Origin: Asticcacaulis solisilvae
Lineage (GTDB): Bacteria; Pseudomonadota; Alphaproteobacteria; Caulobacterales; Caulobacteraceae
DNA length: 64,000 nucleotides
Reading direction: 5' to 3'
Assembly: GCF_017875235.1 (NCBI RefSeq)
Contig: NZ_JAGGMI010000004.1
Coordinates: forward strand, 124,001 to 188,000
Below the pieces are notes generated by a model. It ran no database searches. It saw nothing but the letters and a program-made list of their open reading frames with translations, and had not been told where the DNA came from. Shown piece after piece: positions 42,981-51,364 of the stretch (positions within the stretch are counted from its first letter, which is position 1; the number at the start of each line of letters is the position of its first letter). The position numbers and the translations under genes were made by a program.

Positions 42981-43299
42981 GCCCCCACCACCGCATCTCG
43001 CCTGTGCAAGCACAGTCTCGTGCGGTCCCCCTCCCCACTCACATCTTGGGCGCGGAATCGTCCGAGGTGCTCATGGGGAGGAATAAAAGATTACGCCTCC
43101 CAGTTTGCTTCATTGCGCGATGCCATGAGGCTCCCAGGGAGGAGTGAAGAAGGAGCACCCGTCTTAACGGGGATACAATATCGCCTACCCCTTCTTATTC
43201 CTCCCCATGAGCGGCGCGACGGTTTCTGCGCAATGAAGCGAGTGGGGAGGGGGACCGCACGAGACTGTGCTTGCACAGGCGAGATGTGGTGGTGGGGGC
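42981..43299. repeat. Nested inverted-repeat element (319 bp) inside the efflux operon
   Basis: The outer 60-bp arms 42981-43040 and 43240-43299 are reverse complements with a single mismatch. Inside, ctcatggggaggaataa (43070-43086) pairs with ttattcctccccatgag (43195-43211), and gcttcattgcgc pairs with gcgcaatgaagc. The arms hold gcggtccccctcccc, similar to the element at 10393-10553. No open frame of note is inside. It looks like a non-autonomous mobile or REP-type element that could also form RNA structure. Confidence 0.85.
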
Positions 43300-43326
43300 C
43301 ATCTCAAGCATTGAAGGACCTGGCCC

Positions 43327-44883
43327 ATGTCCGGCGCCACGACCACCGCAGGCAACCTGCCCGCTTCCGAACCCAAGCCTTTGACCGGCATAACACTATG
43401 GCTGTGCGGTATCCTGCTGGCACTGGCCAACTTCGTCGCCATCCTCGACGTCTCGATCGCCAACGTCTCGGTGCCGAACATCGCCGGCGCCCTCGGCGTC
43501 TCGACCTCACAAGGTACCTGGGTCATTACCTCCTATGCCGTAGCCGAAGCCATCGCCGTGCCGCTGACCGGCTGGCTGGCGGCGCGCTTTGGCACGGTGC
43601 GCGTTTTCTCGACCGCGCTTATCGGCTTTGCCTTCACGTCGCTAATGTGCGGCCTGGCGCCCAATCTCGACGTGCTGATCCTCGGCCGCGTCCTGCAAGG
43701 GCTTTGCGGCGGCCCGCTTATGCCGCTGGCGCAAACCCTACTTCTGACCATCTTCCCGCCAAAGCTGCGCCCCGTCGCCATGTCGATCTGGGCCATCACC
43801 ACGTTGACGGCGCCGATCGCCGGCCCGGTCCTCGGCGGTACGCTCTGCGACAATTTCGGCTGGGGCTCGATCTTCCTGGTCAATATCCCGATTGCGCTAG
43901 GTGCCGGTTTCCTGGTCTGGCGTGTCCTGTCGCGCTATGAAACAAAGACGGTCCGCGCGCGCATCGACTATATCGGCCTGGCCCTGCTGATCCTGTGGGT
44001 CGGCGCGCTACAGCTGATGCTCGATCTCGGCAAGGAGAACGAATGGTTCTCATCGCCGCTGATCATCGGCCTGGCTCTGGTCGCATTCCTCGGCTTCGTC
44101 GCGTTCGTCATCTGGGAACTGACCGACGAAAACCCGATCGTGGACTTACGGATATTCCGGCATCCCGGCTTCTCGCTGGCCATGGTCTGCATGGCGTTGA
44201 TGATCGGCTCCTTCTTCGCCATCAACGTGCTGGGGCCGCTGTGGATGCAGGGCAATCTCGGCTGGACCGCCACCTGGGCCGGCAATGCGACAGGCGCCAT
44301 CGGCATCCTGGCCATCTTCGCCGCCCCGATCGCCGCGCAGCTGGCGGCGCGCTACGACCCGCGCAAGATCATCTTCTTCGGCGTCATGTGGCTGGCCTTC
44401 ATCACCTTCATGCGCGGCCAGGCGACGACCGATATGAGCTTCATGAGCATCACGGTATGGATCTTCCTGGCCGGCGCCGGCATGCCCTTCTTCTTCATGC
44501 CGCTGATCCAGGTGTCGATGGGCTCGGTCCTGCCGAGAGAAGTCGCGTCGGCGGCCGGCCTGCAGAACTTCATCCGCACCATGGCAGGCGCTGTGGCCAC
44601 CTCCTTCGTCACCACAGCCTGGGAAAACTCGGCCAATGCCAGCCACGCCGAGATCGTCAACCACCTGCCCAATGCCGAAGCGGCGGTTCAGACCATGACG
44701 CAGCAAGGCCTGCCGCATGAGGTGGCGCTGGAAAGCTTCAACCGCATGGTCGAAGGCCAGGCGCTGATGATCGCCACCAATGAGATCTTCATCGGTGCGG
44801 CGGTTGTCTTTGCCTTGTGCGCCTGCCTGGCCTGGACCTTGCCTCGTCCAAAAGGTCCGGTCGACATGGGCAGTGCGCACTAA
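43327..44883 (+). CDS. DHA2 family (EmrB-like) MFS drug efflux pump
   Basis: The 518-residue protein has 14 predicted membrane helices. Signature segments are NFVAILDVSIANVSVPNIAGAL, motif A-like WLAARFGTVRVFSTALIGFA, motif C-like PIAGPVLGGTL and the DHA2-type FFAINVLGPLWMQG. It works by proton antiport with the HlyD adaptor and NodT channel. AAGGACC lies nine bases before ATG 43327. Its own transcription may depend on reading through the palindrome upstream. A terminator follows at 44930. Confidence 0.94.
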   Translation: MSGATTTAGNLPASEPKPLTGITLWLCGILLALANFVAILDVSIANVSVPNIAGALGVSTSQGTWVITSYAVAEAIAVPLTGWLAARFGTVRVFSTALIGFAFTSLMCGLAPNLDVLILGRVLQGLCGGPLMPLAQTLLLTIFPPKLRPVAMSIWAITTLTAPIAGPVLGGTLCDNFGWGSIFLVNIPIALGAGFLVWRVLSRYETKTVRARIDYIGLALLILWVGALQLMLDLGKENEWFSSPLIIGLALVAFLGFVAFVIWELTDENPIVDLRIFRHPGFSLAMVCMALMIGSFFAINVLGPLWMQGNLGWTATWAGNATGAIGILAIFAAPIAAQLAARYDPRKIIFFGVMWLAFITFMRGQATTDMSFMSITVWIFLAGAGMPFFFMPLIQVSMGSVLPREVASAAGLQNFIRTMAGAVATSFVTTAWENSANASHAEIVNHLPNAEAAVQTMTQQGLPHEVALESFNRMVEGQALMIATNEIFIGAAVVFALCACLAWTLPRPKGPVDMGSAH

Positions 44884-44929
44884 GAGATCCTCGTCCCCCC
44901 CGGCGAGGTGTCACGGTGGCCCGTGACGT

Positions 44930-44960
44930 GGAGGGAGCGGCTTCCCGGCCCGCTCCCTCC
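44930..44960 (+). terminator. Terminator of the efflux operon
   Basis: Arms ggagggagcgg and ccgctccctcc (11-bp stem, 9-base loop) are followed by TTCTATTTCT. A smaller tcacgg/ccgtga hairpin precedes it. Confidence 0.75.
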
Positions 44961-44997
44961 TTCTATTTCTGGCGTAAGTGTGCACGGCGCCGATCTT

Positions 44998-45364
44998 AAG
45001 AAGCATGTCCACAGATTGCACAGATGCGCGCTAACGCGCGCCACACAGATTATCCGAGCAAACGGCAGGTCCGCGAACAACGACCTCACAGAACGACAGC
45101 GCAAAGCGCTGTCCCAGGCTGCTGACAAAGTCTGTGGACAATTTTCATGCGGTATATTGCCACCTGATTCACGGAACGTCTCGGAATCAAGCGGTGAACA
45201 TATCGGAATCAAATTGTGGCAATTGGCCCTTCTCAAAAAAGATAGGGGGTTTGTCAGTAGCCTGCGACAGCGCAAAGCGCTGTCCTTACATTTATCCGGG
45301 AAGGCAGAGGCTATACGCTCAGATAATCTGTGTGCATCTGTGTAATCTGTGGAAAATCCTTCTT
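44998..45364. repeat. Inverted-repeat-bounded intergenic element (367 bp)
   Basis: The left end (44998-45059: TCCACAGATT, CACAGATG, CACACAGATTATC) is an imperfect reverse complement of the right end (45317-45364: GATAATCTGTGTG, CATCTGTG, AATCTGTGGA). Inside, the palindrome gacagcgcaaagcgctgtcc occurs twice in direct orientation (45095-45114 and 45266-45285). No gene is recognisable here; short open frames lack ribosome sites. The element fills most of the gap before gabT and resembles a non-autonomous repeat. Confidence 0.7.
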
Positions 45365-45437
45365 AACATCCCGACGCTCCGCACTGGCAAATTGTGATCA
45401 CATTTGTTATCGGTTGGCTTCGAACCGGAGCCGTCCC

Positions 45438-46715
45438 ATGACCCATAATGCCGATCTCGCCGCCCGCCGCGCCGCTGCTGTTCCGCGCGGCGTTGGCCAC
45501 GCCACGACGCTTTACGCCGGGCGCGCGGAAAATGCCGAGCTGTGGGACGCCGACGGTAACCGTTTCATCGACTTCGCCGGCGGTATCGCCGTGCTCAACA
45601 CCGGCCACCGCCATCCAAAAGTCCAAGCCGCAGCTCTGGCGCAGATGAACGCCTTTACGCATACCGCTTTCCAGGTCGTGCCCTACGAGACCTATATCGC
45701 CCTGGCCGAGCGGCTCAACGCGCTGGCCCCTGTCGCCAAACCGGCCAAGTCGGTCTTTCTTACGACCGGCGCCGAAGCCGTCGAAAACGCCGTCAAGATC
45801 GCCCGCGCCTACACCAAGCGCGACGGCATCATCGCCTTTACCGGCGGCTTCCATGGCCGCACGGCCCTGACCTCAGCCCTGACCGGCAAGGTCGTCCCCT
45901 ACAAGAAGGACCTGGGCCCGCAGCAGCCCGGCATCTACCACCTGCCCTTTCCTGTCGAAGCGCACGGCATCGACGTCGCCGATACGCTGAAGATGCTTGA
46001 CTACCTGTTCAAGGCCGACATTGCGCCCGACGCCGTCGCCGCTATCATCATCGAACCGGTTCAGGGCGAAGGCGGCTTCCTCATCACGCCACCGGAACTG
46101 ATGGGCGCCTTGCGAAAAGTTTGCGACGCGCACGGCATTCTGCTGATCGCCGACGAGGTCCAGACCGGCTTTGGCCGCACCGGCAAGCTGTTCGCCATGG
46201 AGCATTACAACGTCAAGCCCGACCTGATGACCATGGCCAAGTCGCTGGCCGGCGGTTATCCGCTGTCGGGCGTGGTCGGTCGCGCCGAGGTCATGGACGC
46301 GCCGGTCGTTGGCGGCCTTGGCGGCACCTATGGCGGTAATCCGGTGGCCTGCGCCGCAGCTTTGGCCGTCCTCGATGTTATCGCCGAGGAAAAGCTGCTC
46401 GATGCCGCCAATGCCCAAGGCGCCAAGATCAAAGCGCGTCTGGAGGCGCTCAGCCAGCGCAATGATATCGTCCCCATGAGCGCCATTCGCGGCCTGGGCG
46501 CCATGATCGCCTTTGATATCGTGACCGAACGCGGCAGTCACACACCCGACGCCGTCGCGGCGAAGTCGGCTTGCACCAAGGCCCAAGACCATGGCCTGAT
46601 CCTTTTGTCATGCGGCGTTTATGCCAATACGATCCGCATCCTGTGTCCACTGACGGCATCCGATGCGATTCTCGACGAAGGCCTCGCCAAGCTGGAACAA
46701 GCCCTGGGGATTTAG
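45438..46715 (+). CDS. gabT: 4-aminobutyrate--2-oxoglutarate aminotransferase
   Basis: The 425-residue cytosolic PLP enzyme converts GABA and 2-oxoglutarate to succinate semialdehyde and glutamate. Motifs are FIDFAGGIAVLNTGHRHP, TTGAEAVENAVKIARA, GGFHGRT, EPVQGEGGF, ADEVQTGFGRTG and the PLP Lys in MAKSLAGGYPLSG. GabT and acetylornithine aminotransferase are related; AVLNTGHRHP and the length favour GabT. ATG 45438 has CCGGAG upstream; the longer frame lies inside the repeat element. No gabD is adjacent. A dispersed repeat starts directly after its stop. Confidence 0.88.
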   Translation: MTHNADLAARRAAAVPRGVGHATTLYAGRAENAELWDADGNRFIDFAGGIAVLNTGHRHPKVQAAALAQMNAFTHTAFQVVPYETYIALAERLNALAPVAKPAKSVFLTTGAEAVENAVKIARAYTKRDGIIAFTGGFHGRTALTSALTGKVVPYKKDLGPQQPGIYHLPFPVEAHGIDVADTLKMLDYLFKADIAPDAVAAIIIEPVQGEGGFLITPPELMGALRKVCDAHGILLIADEVQTGFGRTGKLFAMEHYNVKPDLMTMAKSLAGGYPLSGVVGRAEVMDAPVVGGLGGTYGGNPVACAAALAVLDVIAEEKLLDAANAQGAKIKARLEALSQRNDIVPMSAIRGLGAMIAFDIVTERGSHTPDAVAAKSACTKAQDHGLILLSCGVYANTIRILCPLTASDAILDEGLAKLEQALGI

Positions 46716-46827
46716 ATCGGTATGATTTTAAGTGGAAACATCATAGCGATCTAAGTTTTTTGTTTTGTCGCGATATTTAAGGCGAAAACCCCAAAAAACG
46801 CATCTTGGCACTTTTCGCCATATCGCT
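46716..46827 (-). repeat. Dispersed palindromic repeat, longest copy (D)
   Basis: On the minus strand the sequence begins agcgatatggcgaaaagtgc and continues ttttcgccttaaatatcgcg, then acaaaacaaaaaacttagatcgc in two pieces, ending cttaaaatcataccgat. It fills the whole gap between two convergent TAG stop codons. Its far end is also present at 1818-1838. Confidence 0.75.
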
Positions 46828-47517
46828 CTAGCTCAATCCACGGACAAAGATGTTGGCGGTAAGGCGGCCGCGCCGTGGATCAGAGCTGAAATTGAAGTTT
46901 TCAGGTATTACGCCGGTGTGCAGGATGCGCCCTGGATAGATGGCCGCGCGATTGAAGCGGGCCTCGATGCTTGCGAGCTCGATAAAGCCGTTGCGATCAC
47001 CCGAGTGGTAGCCGCTGGCGAGCCCATATTCACGAATATCCTGCTCTCTCCCTTTTGCGTACGCCTCCAGGCGCTCATCCGTCAGGGTTTCGAATCCCGT
47101 GCGCTCATGCTTGTAAAAAGCCGTGCCGCCGCTCGGGCCTTTTGAGAGATAATGGATAATGGCGTAGCCGTCAGCCGTATGGTGATCGAAATGCGGAATT
47201 CTCTGCAAGGGTTGCAAATCACCCGGTTGCAGGGTCATCAATGAAAATCCCGCGTCGAGGATGTCGTACTTTCGAACGCCAAAGACATCATCCATAATTC
47301 CAGCCAGGCCGCGGCACACAGCCTCGACATAGGCGAAACTTTCCTGGTCCTGGGGCGTGATACGATGGCGAAGCCCCGGGTAATAGTGACCTGTCTGCGC
47401 CGGGAAAGGCGCCAGATCCGTCGCCATCTGGACGACTTGTTCCGGGTCCTGAAAGAAATTGTCGATAATGACGACGGGGGTCTGCTCCTCCCCGATCCTG
47501 ATAGTGTGTACCGACAT
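46828..47517 (-). CDS. DUF6445 family protein, non-haem Fe(II)/2OG dioxygenase-like (copy A)
   Basis: The 229-residue cytosolic protein shows the HxD...H...R pattern of 2-oxoglutarate dioxygenases: HFDHHTADGYAIIHYLSKGPSGGTAF (split here), the distal His in ILHTGVIP and Arg in RGRLTANIF. It is homologous to the divergent gene at 47606. DUF6445 genes are regularly found with TonB receptors and tryptophan-halogenase-like genes in Caulobacterales and related groups; the substrate is unknown. ATG 47517 is chosen over GTG 47523, since GGAG lies five bases upstream of the ATG. Its stop abuts a dispersed repeat. Confidence 0.78.
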   Translation of the reverse strand: MSVHTIRIGEEQTPVVIIDNFFQDPEQVVQMATDLAPFPAQTGHYYPGLRHRITPQDQESFAYVEAVCRGLAGIMDDVFGVRKYDILDAGFSLMTLQPGDLQPLQRIPHFDHHTADGYAIIHYLSKGPSGGTAFYKHERTGFETLTDERLEAYAKGREQDIREYGLASGYHSGDRNGFIELASIEARFNRAAIYPGRILHTGVIPENFNFSSDPRRGRLTANIFVRGLS

Positions 47518-47605
47518 AATCACTCCGTATACTGCGGCTGTCGTTTTAGGCTGAAATCAGGCATTATTGCAATCTCGCCTGGCCAGACATAACTTTTGAG
47601 GCATC

Positions 47606-48319
47606 ATGACCGCAGCCCTGCCGGACCCTGTTTTTAATCCTGATGCCCGTATAGACGTCCTCAGAGCCGGGAAGACCCAGGAAGCCATCGTTGTTATAGA
47701 CGACGTCCTTCTCAATCCGGACATACTGATTGAATATGCCGCGCAGGCCAGATTCGCGCTTCCCCCGGCGACGTCGCGTTACCCAGGCCTGGTCGCCCAG
47801 CTGCCGGACAGCTATCGCATACCCCTTGCCGAAGTTTTGCGCGGCCTCATGGCAAGGACTTTTGACACGCACCCCCACTTTCGCCCGGCAAATTACGGTT
47901 TCTTTGGGTTGGCTACGGTCCCGCCGCAAACAATGACCCCGGCCCAGGCCGCACCGCATATCGACTCACACCGCCTCAACAGCTTCGCCACGGTTCACTA
48001 TCTCAGCCGGAGCCCTTATGGGGGAACAGGCTTCTTCCGCCATAAGGCTACCGACCATGAGGTCATTACGCCGGTCCGCAGCGATGGATACAGGCGGTTG
48101 CGTCGCCAGGAACTGGAGGAACGCAAAGACCAGGAACTGGGCGCGATCCTCGACCTTTATGAGGAAATCGCCTATGTCGAAGCGGTATTTAATCGCCTGA
48201 TTTTCTATAAGGCCGGATTGTTTCATTCGGCGCGCCTGGAAAACACCGCGGGACTTAGCGATGATCCACGTACGGGCCGCCTGACCGCCAATATGTTTTT
48301 CAATACGGAGGGGCTTTGA
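47606..48319 (+). CDS. DUF6445 family protein, non-haem Fe(II)/2OG dioxygenase-like (copy B)
   Basis: The 237-residue protein aligns with copy A: IVVIDDVLLNPDILIEYAA, APHIDSHRLNSFATVHYLSRSPYGGTGFF (split here), LFHSARLENTAGLSDDPRTGRLTANMFF. The metal-type ligands HxD (HID), distal His (GLFHS) and Arg (TGRLTAN) are kept. GAGG lies just upstream of ATG 47606. It is divergent from copy A and ends two bases from the stop of the convergent halogenase gene, with no terminator between. The close fit suggests that both copies belong to the halogenase cluster. Confidence 0.78.
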   Translation: MTAALPDPVFNPDARIDVLRAGKTQEAIVVIDDVLLNPDILIEYAAQARFALPPATSRYPGLVAQLPDSYRIPLAEVLRGLMARTFDTHPHFRPANYGFFGLATVPPQTMTPAQAAPHIDSHRLNSFATVHYLSRSPYGGTGFFRHKATDHEVITPVRSDGYRRLRRQELEERKDQELGAILDLYEEIAYVEAVFNRLIFYKAGLFHSARLENTAGLSDDPRTGRLTANMFFNTEGL

Positions 48320-48321
48320 CC

Positions 48322-49848
48322 CTACCCCGTCTGATGCATTTTCAAGGCCTCGGACGCGCAGTGACGGCGAATGAAATCTTCGTGTGACGGAAGGCCTTTG
48401 ACGCGCTCGATGACCGCGTTCCGCCAGCTTCCCAGGTGAACGCGCAAATCGTCACTGTCCATCGCATCCGCCGCCGGATGGTAGTCCTGCGGCACCATTC
48501 CCTGGCCGGTCAATACAGCCACCCAGCTGACCTCCCGGAAAAGGTCAGGTTCACGCGAAAGGGTCTGGCTGGTTGCCCGGAAAACATCGAGGCGATCGCG
48601 CAGGCTGTCGGGGATGGACATCTGCTGGACGTGGCGCCAAAACGGCGTGTCGTCACGTTCCGTGACCTTGTAATGCGCGATAATGAAGTCCTTGATGTTG
48701 TCGTAATCGTGCTCGATCTGGCGATTGTATTCGTCGACAATATGCGGATTGAACCCGTGGCGCGGAAACAGGGCCAGGAATTTAAAGGCGCCGGATTGAA
48801 CCAGGTGAATGCTCGTCGATTCCAGTGGCTCCAGGAAGCCACTGGCCAGGCCAAGCGCCACGACATTCTTGTTCCACGCCTTGTTGCGGCGGCCGGTAAC
48901 AAAGCGCAAAATCCTCGGATCGGCCTGGGGTTTGCCGTCCAGCCGGGACAACAGGCTTTCGACCGCTTCATCCTCGCTGATGAAGTCGTTGCAGAAAACA
49001 TAGCCGTTGCCGGTGCGGTGCTGCAGGGGAATGCGCCATTGCCAACCGGCTTCACGCGCCGTCGCACGGGTATAGGGCAGCAGTTCATCGGTGCGGTCAC
49101 ACGGCACCGCCGCCGCGCGGTTCATGGGAAGCCAGTGGCTCCAGTCGGTATAGCCCGTCTTCAGGGTTTCTTCGATCAGCAGTCCACGGAAGCCCGAGCA
49201 GTCAATAAACAGATCGCCTTCAATCGTGCGGTCGTCCGATGTCTGGACCGACGTGACATAACCCGTTTCGGGATTTTGGTTGACCTTTACGATCCGCCCT
49301 TCCTGACGGACAACACCCAGTTTCTCTGAATACCGGCGCAGGTATCGCGCATACAGGGCGGCATCGAACTGGAATGCATAGGTCAGATCAGGCTTACCAG
49401 GCTCAGACTTGACACGGCCGAAGCGCCCCTGCAGGGCGGCTTCGGTGGGCGCATTATACTTGCCTATATCAATCTCACCGCCGCCACGTTCCATATAATG
49501 CCGGAAATAGTAGTGCTGAAAGGTGAAGCCATCGATGTCCTTACCGAATACGCTGAAGGGATGGATGTAGCTGTGACCTTTCCGTCGCCAGTCGACGAAC
49601 TCGATTCCCAGTTTGAAGGTGGCGTTGGTCTCGCGGATAAAGTCGTTTTCGTCGATGCCGAGAAAGGAATTGTACTGGATGATCGGCGGGATGGTCGCTT
49701 CACCAACCCCGACCGTGCCAATCTCTTCCGACTCGACCAGGGTAATATCGTAAAAATGGGACCCTAATGCCTTGACGAAGCATGCCGCCGTCATCCAGCC
49801 CGCCGTTCCTCCACCTACGATAACAATCTTTTTAACGACGGACTGCAC
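48322..49848 (-). CDS. Flavin-dependent tryptophan-halogenase family protein 1
   Basis: The 508-residue protein has the FAD motif VGGGTAGWMTAA, the catalytic Lys79 in NATFKLGIEF (same number as in PrnA), the WxWxIP motif GWQWRIPLQHRTGNGYVF and the Glu-Ser pair in FLEPLESTSI. All residues needed for HOCl/HOBr-type halogenation are present, so it is probably active with a flavin reductase from elsewhere. Members near TonB receptors (for example BrvH of Brevundimonas) take indole-like substrates in vitro; the natural substrate is not known. Start is GTG 49848 with AGGAG upstream. It is the last of three co-directional family genes. Confidence 0.92.
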   Translation of the reverse strand: MQSVVKKIVIVGGGTAGWMTAACFVKALGSHFYDITLVESEEIGTVGVGEATIPPIIQYNSFLGIDENDFIRETNATFKLGIEFVDWRRKGHSYIHPFSVFGKDIDGFTFQHYYFRHYMERGGGEIDIGKYNAPTEAALQGRFGRVKSEPGKPDLTYAFQFDAALYARYLRRYSEKLGVVRQEGRIVKVNQNPETGYVTSVQTSDDRTIEGDLFIDCSGFRGLLIEETLKTGYTDWSHWLPMNRAAAVPCDRTDELLPYTRATAREAGWQWRIPLQHRTGNGYVFCNDFISEDEAVESLLSRLDGKPQADPRILRFVTGRRNKAWNKNVVALGLASGFLEPLESTSIHLVQSGAFKFLALFPRHGFNPHIVDEYNRQIEHDYDNIKDFIIAHYKVTERDDTPFWRHVQQMSIPDSLRDRLDVFRATSQTLSREPDLFREVSWVAVLTGQGMVPQDYHPAADAMDSDDLRVHLGSWRNAVIERVKGLPSHEDFIRRHCASEALKMHQTG

Positions 49849-49858
49849 GACTTATCTC

Positions 49859-51364
49859 CTAAAATTGGACCTGCGCCTTACCCAGGTAGTCTTCCATCGG
49901 CTTCATCGGTTCGACAACCGAACGGATGAAACCCAGCATTTTCTGAAACTGCTGAATGGCTTCGGACGGCTCCGTCTGATCCACAAGAGGATCATAGGCC
50001 TTGGGAATCAGGCCGTGCCCCAGCAGCATGCAGATCCAATCGTCCTCCTCGAAGGCTTCATCGTCGTATAAAGCCAGGGCGCCGCGCGCGAAGAACAATT
50101 CCAGCTTATAACGCAGGGACTCCGGAACCTCGATACTGCGGCAGTAGTCCCACAGGGGCTGGCCGGTGCGCTGGTTCAGGATGTAGTGGCACATCTGATA
50201 ATCGCGCACGCGTTCCAGGGATGCACCGACATTGCGATTATATTCGTCGCTTTCCAGCATGCAGTTGCGATCGATCGGGAATAGCGAGACCAGGTGCGAC
50301 AAGCCGATGAAATTGGCGTGCATCCGCACACTGTCGATCGGGTCAAGCACGACGGCGGCCTCACCAATGGCAACGCAGTTCTTTTCCCAGTAGATCTTGC
50401 GCGTTCCCGCCACGAAAGGTGTCACGATGGCGTCTGGATGCAGGCGCATCGACGCGACGATGCCGGCGGCCTGGAAAGCCTCGTCCTCCTTGAGATCGAC
50501 GCTGGAATAGACCTGCTGGATGGCCGTGCAGTTCTGCAGGGGATACATCCCCACCCAACCGGAACGGAAGGCGGCGACCTGGCTGAAGGACGGCAGGGGC
50601 GACAGGGGCGGACCATAGCTGGTCAACATGCGGTCGCACGGCAGCAGATCACCCCACGACTGGAACGCGACGCCCAGCTCCTGCCCCAGCAAGGCACTTT
50701 CGGCGCCCGTGGCGTCGATAAAGAAATCCCCTTCAACGGTTTGGCCGTTCATCAGCTTAAGCGCGGTGATACAGCCGTCTTCGCCATCACGGACAACCTC
50801 AGCCAGCCTGGCGGTGATATGTTCGATTTTGCGTTCCAGGGCCACCGTCTTCAGCACATGGCAGTAACCCATGGCGCCAAGGTGATAGGCATAGTTGCAA
50901 TTGGCAAAGCCGTCCGTTTCCTCGCCTGGAATGAAGAACCGGCCCTTTTTTGCCGCGGCGGCATTGATGGAAAAGTCGTCGAATTCGGCCTTCATGCCTT
51001 CGGCGCGCGCCTTCAGCCAAAAGTGATGGAAGGGAACACGATCGATTGGCCGGCCGTACGTGGAATAGGCATGTATGAAGGGGGGCCTGGTCTTGGAAAA
51101 GTTGGCGAAACGCTGTCCCAGACTGTAGGTGGCCTGGCAGGCGCGCATCATCGGCCCTTCTTCGATACCGATCAGACGATGGTAGGCTTCCTGCTGCTTC
51201 AAGGTCGGATATACATCGCCCGGCCGCAAAAGCGACGGAAGCTCGATCACCGTGATCTCAAGCCCGGCCTTGTTAAAGGCGCGCCACAAAACATTGGCCG
51301 CCAGCCATAAGGACTCGTCGCGGCCAATAATAACGACTTTCGATACGCGGCGAGCCTCAGCCAT
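49859..51364 (-). CDS. Degenerate tryptophan-halogenase-like protein (catalytic residues lost)
   Basis: The 501-residue protein keeps the fold and length of its neighbours (FIDATGAESALLGQ, GYVxx region, HANFIGLSHLVSLFP, final QQFQKMLGFI) but not the key residues. The FAD motif GGGTAGW is GRDESLW, the catalytic Lys in ATFKLG is Ser81 (ATYSLG), WxWxIP reads GWVGMYP, and the LES pair is IDS. It overlaps the stop of halogenase 2 by eight bases and precedes halogenase 1 by ten, so it is made with both. It is probably a non-halogenating partner, chaperone-like subunit or pseudoenzyme. ATG 51364 is chosen over ATG 51373. Confidence 0.85.
   Translation of the reverse strand: MAEARRVSKVVIIGRDESLWLAANVLWRAFNKAGLEITVIELPSLLRPGDVYPTLKQQEAYHRLIGIEEGPMMRACQATYSLGQRFANFSKTRPPFIHAYSTYGRPIDRVPFHHFWLKARAEGMKAEFDDFSINAAAAKKGRFFIPGEETDGFANCNYAYHLGAMGYCHVLKTVALERKIEHITARLAEVVRDGEDGCITALKLMNGQTVEGDFFIDATGAESALLGQELGVAFQSWGDLLPCDRMLTSYGPPLSPLPSFSQVAAFRSGWVGMYPLQNCTAIQQVYSSVDLKEDEAFQAAGIVASMRLHPDAIVTPFVAGTRKIYWEKNCVAIGEAAVVLDPIDSVRMHANFIGLSHLVSLFPIDRNCMLESDEYNRNVGASLERVRDYQMCHYILNQRTGQPLWDYCRSIEVPESLRYKLELFFARGALALYDDEAFEEDDWICMLLGHGLIPKAYDPLVDQTEPSEAIQQFQKMLGFIRSVVEPMKPMEDYLGKAQVQF

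Noticed and set aside
42981-43299. Large palindrome considered as an insertion sequence
   Set aside because: No transposase frame lies between the arms, so only a non-autonomous element or RNA structure is possible.
44998-45364. Repeats considered as a CRISPR array
   Set aside because: Only two internal direct repeats occur, about 170 bases apart, with no regular spacers and no cas genes.
45330-45437. N-terminal extension of GabT
   Set aside because: It is derived from the intergenic repeat element and has no homology to the family; ATG 45438 has a ribosome site.
45438-46715. GabT considered as part of the halogenase cluster
   Set aside because: It is a general metabolic gene on the other strand, separated by a complete dispersed repeat and convergent with the nearest cluster gene.
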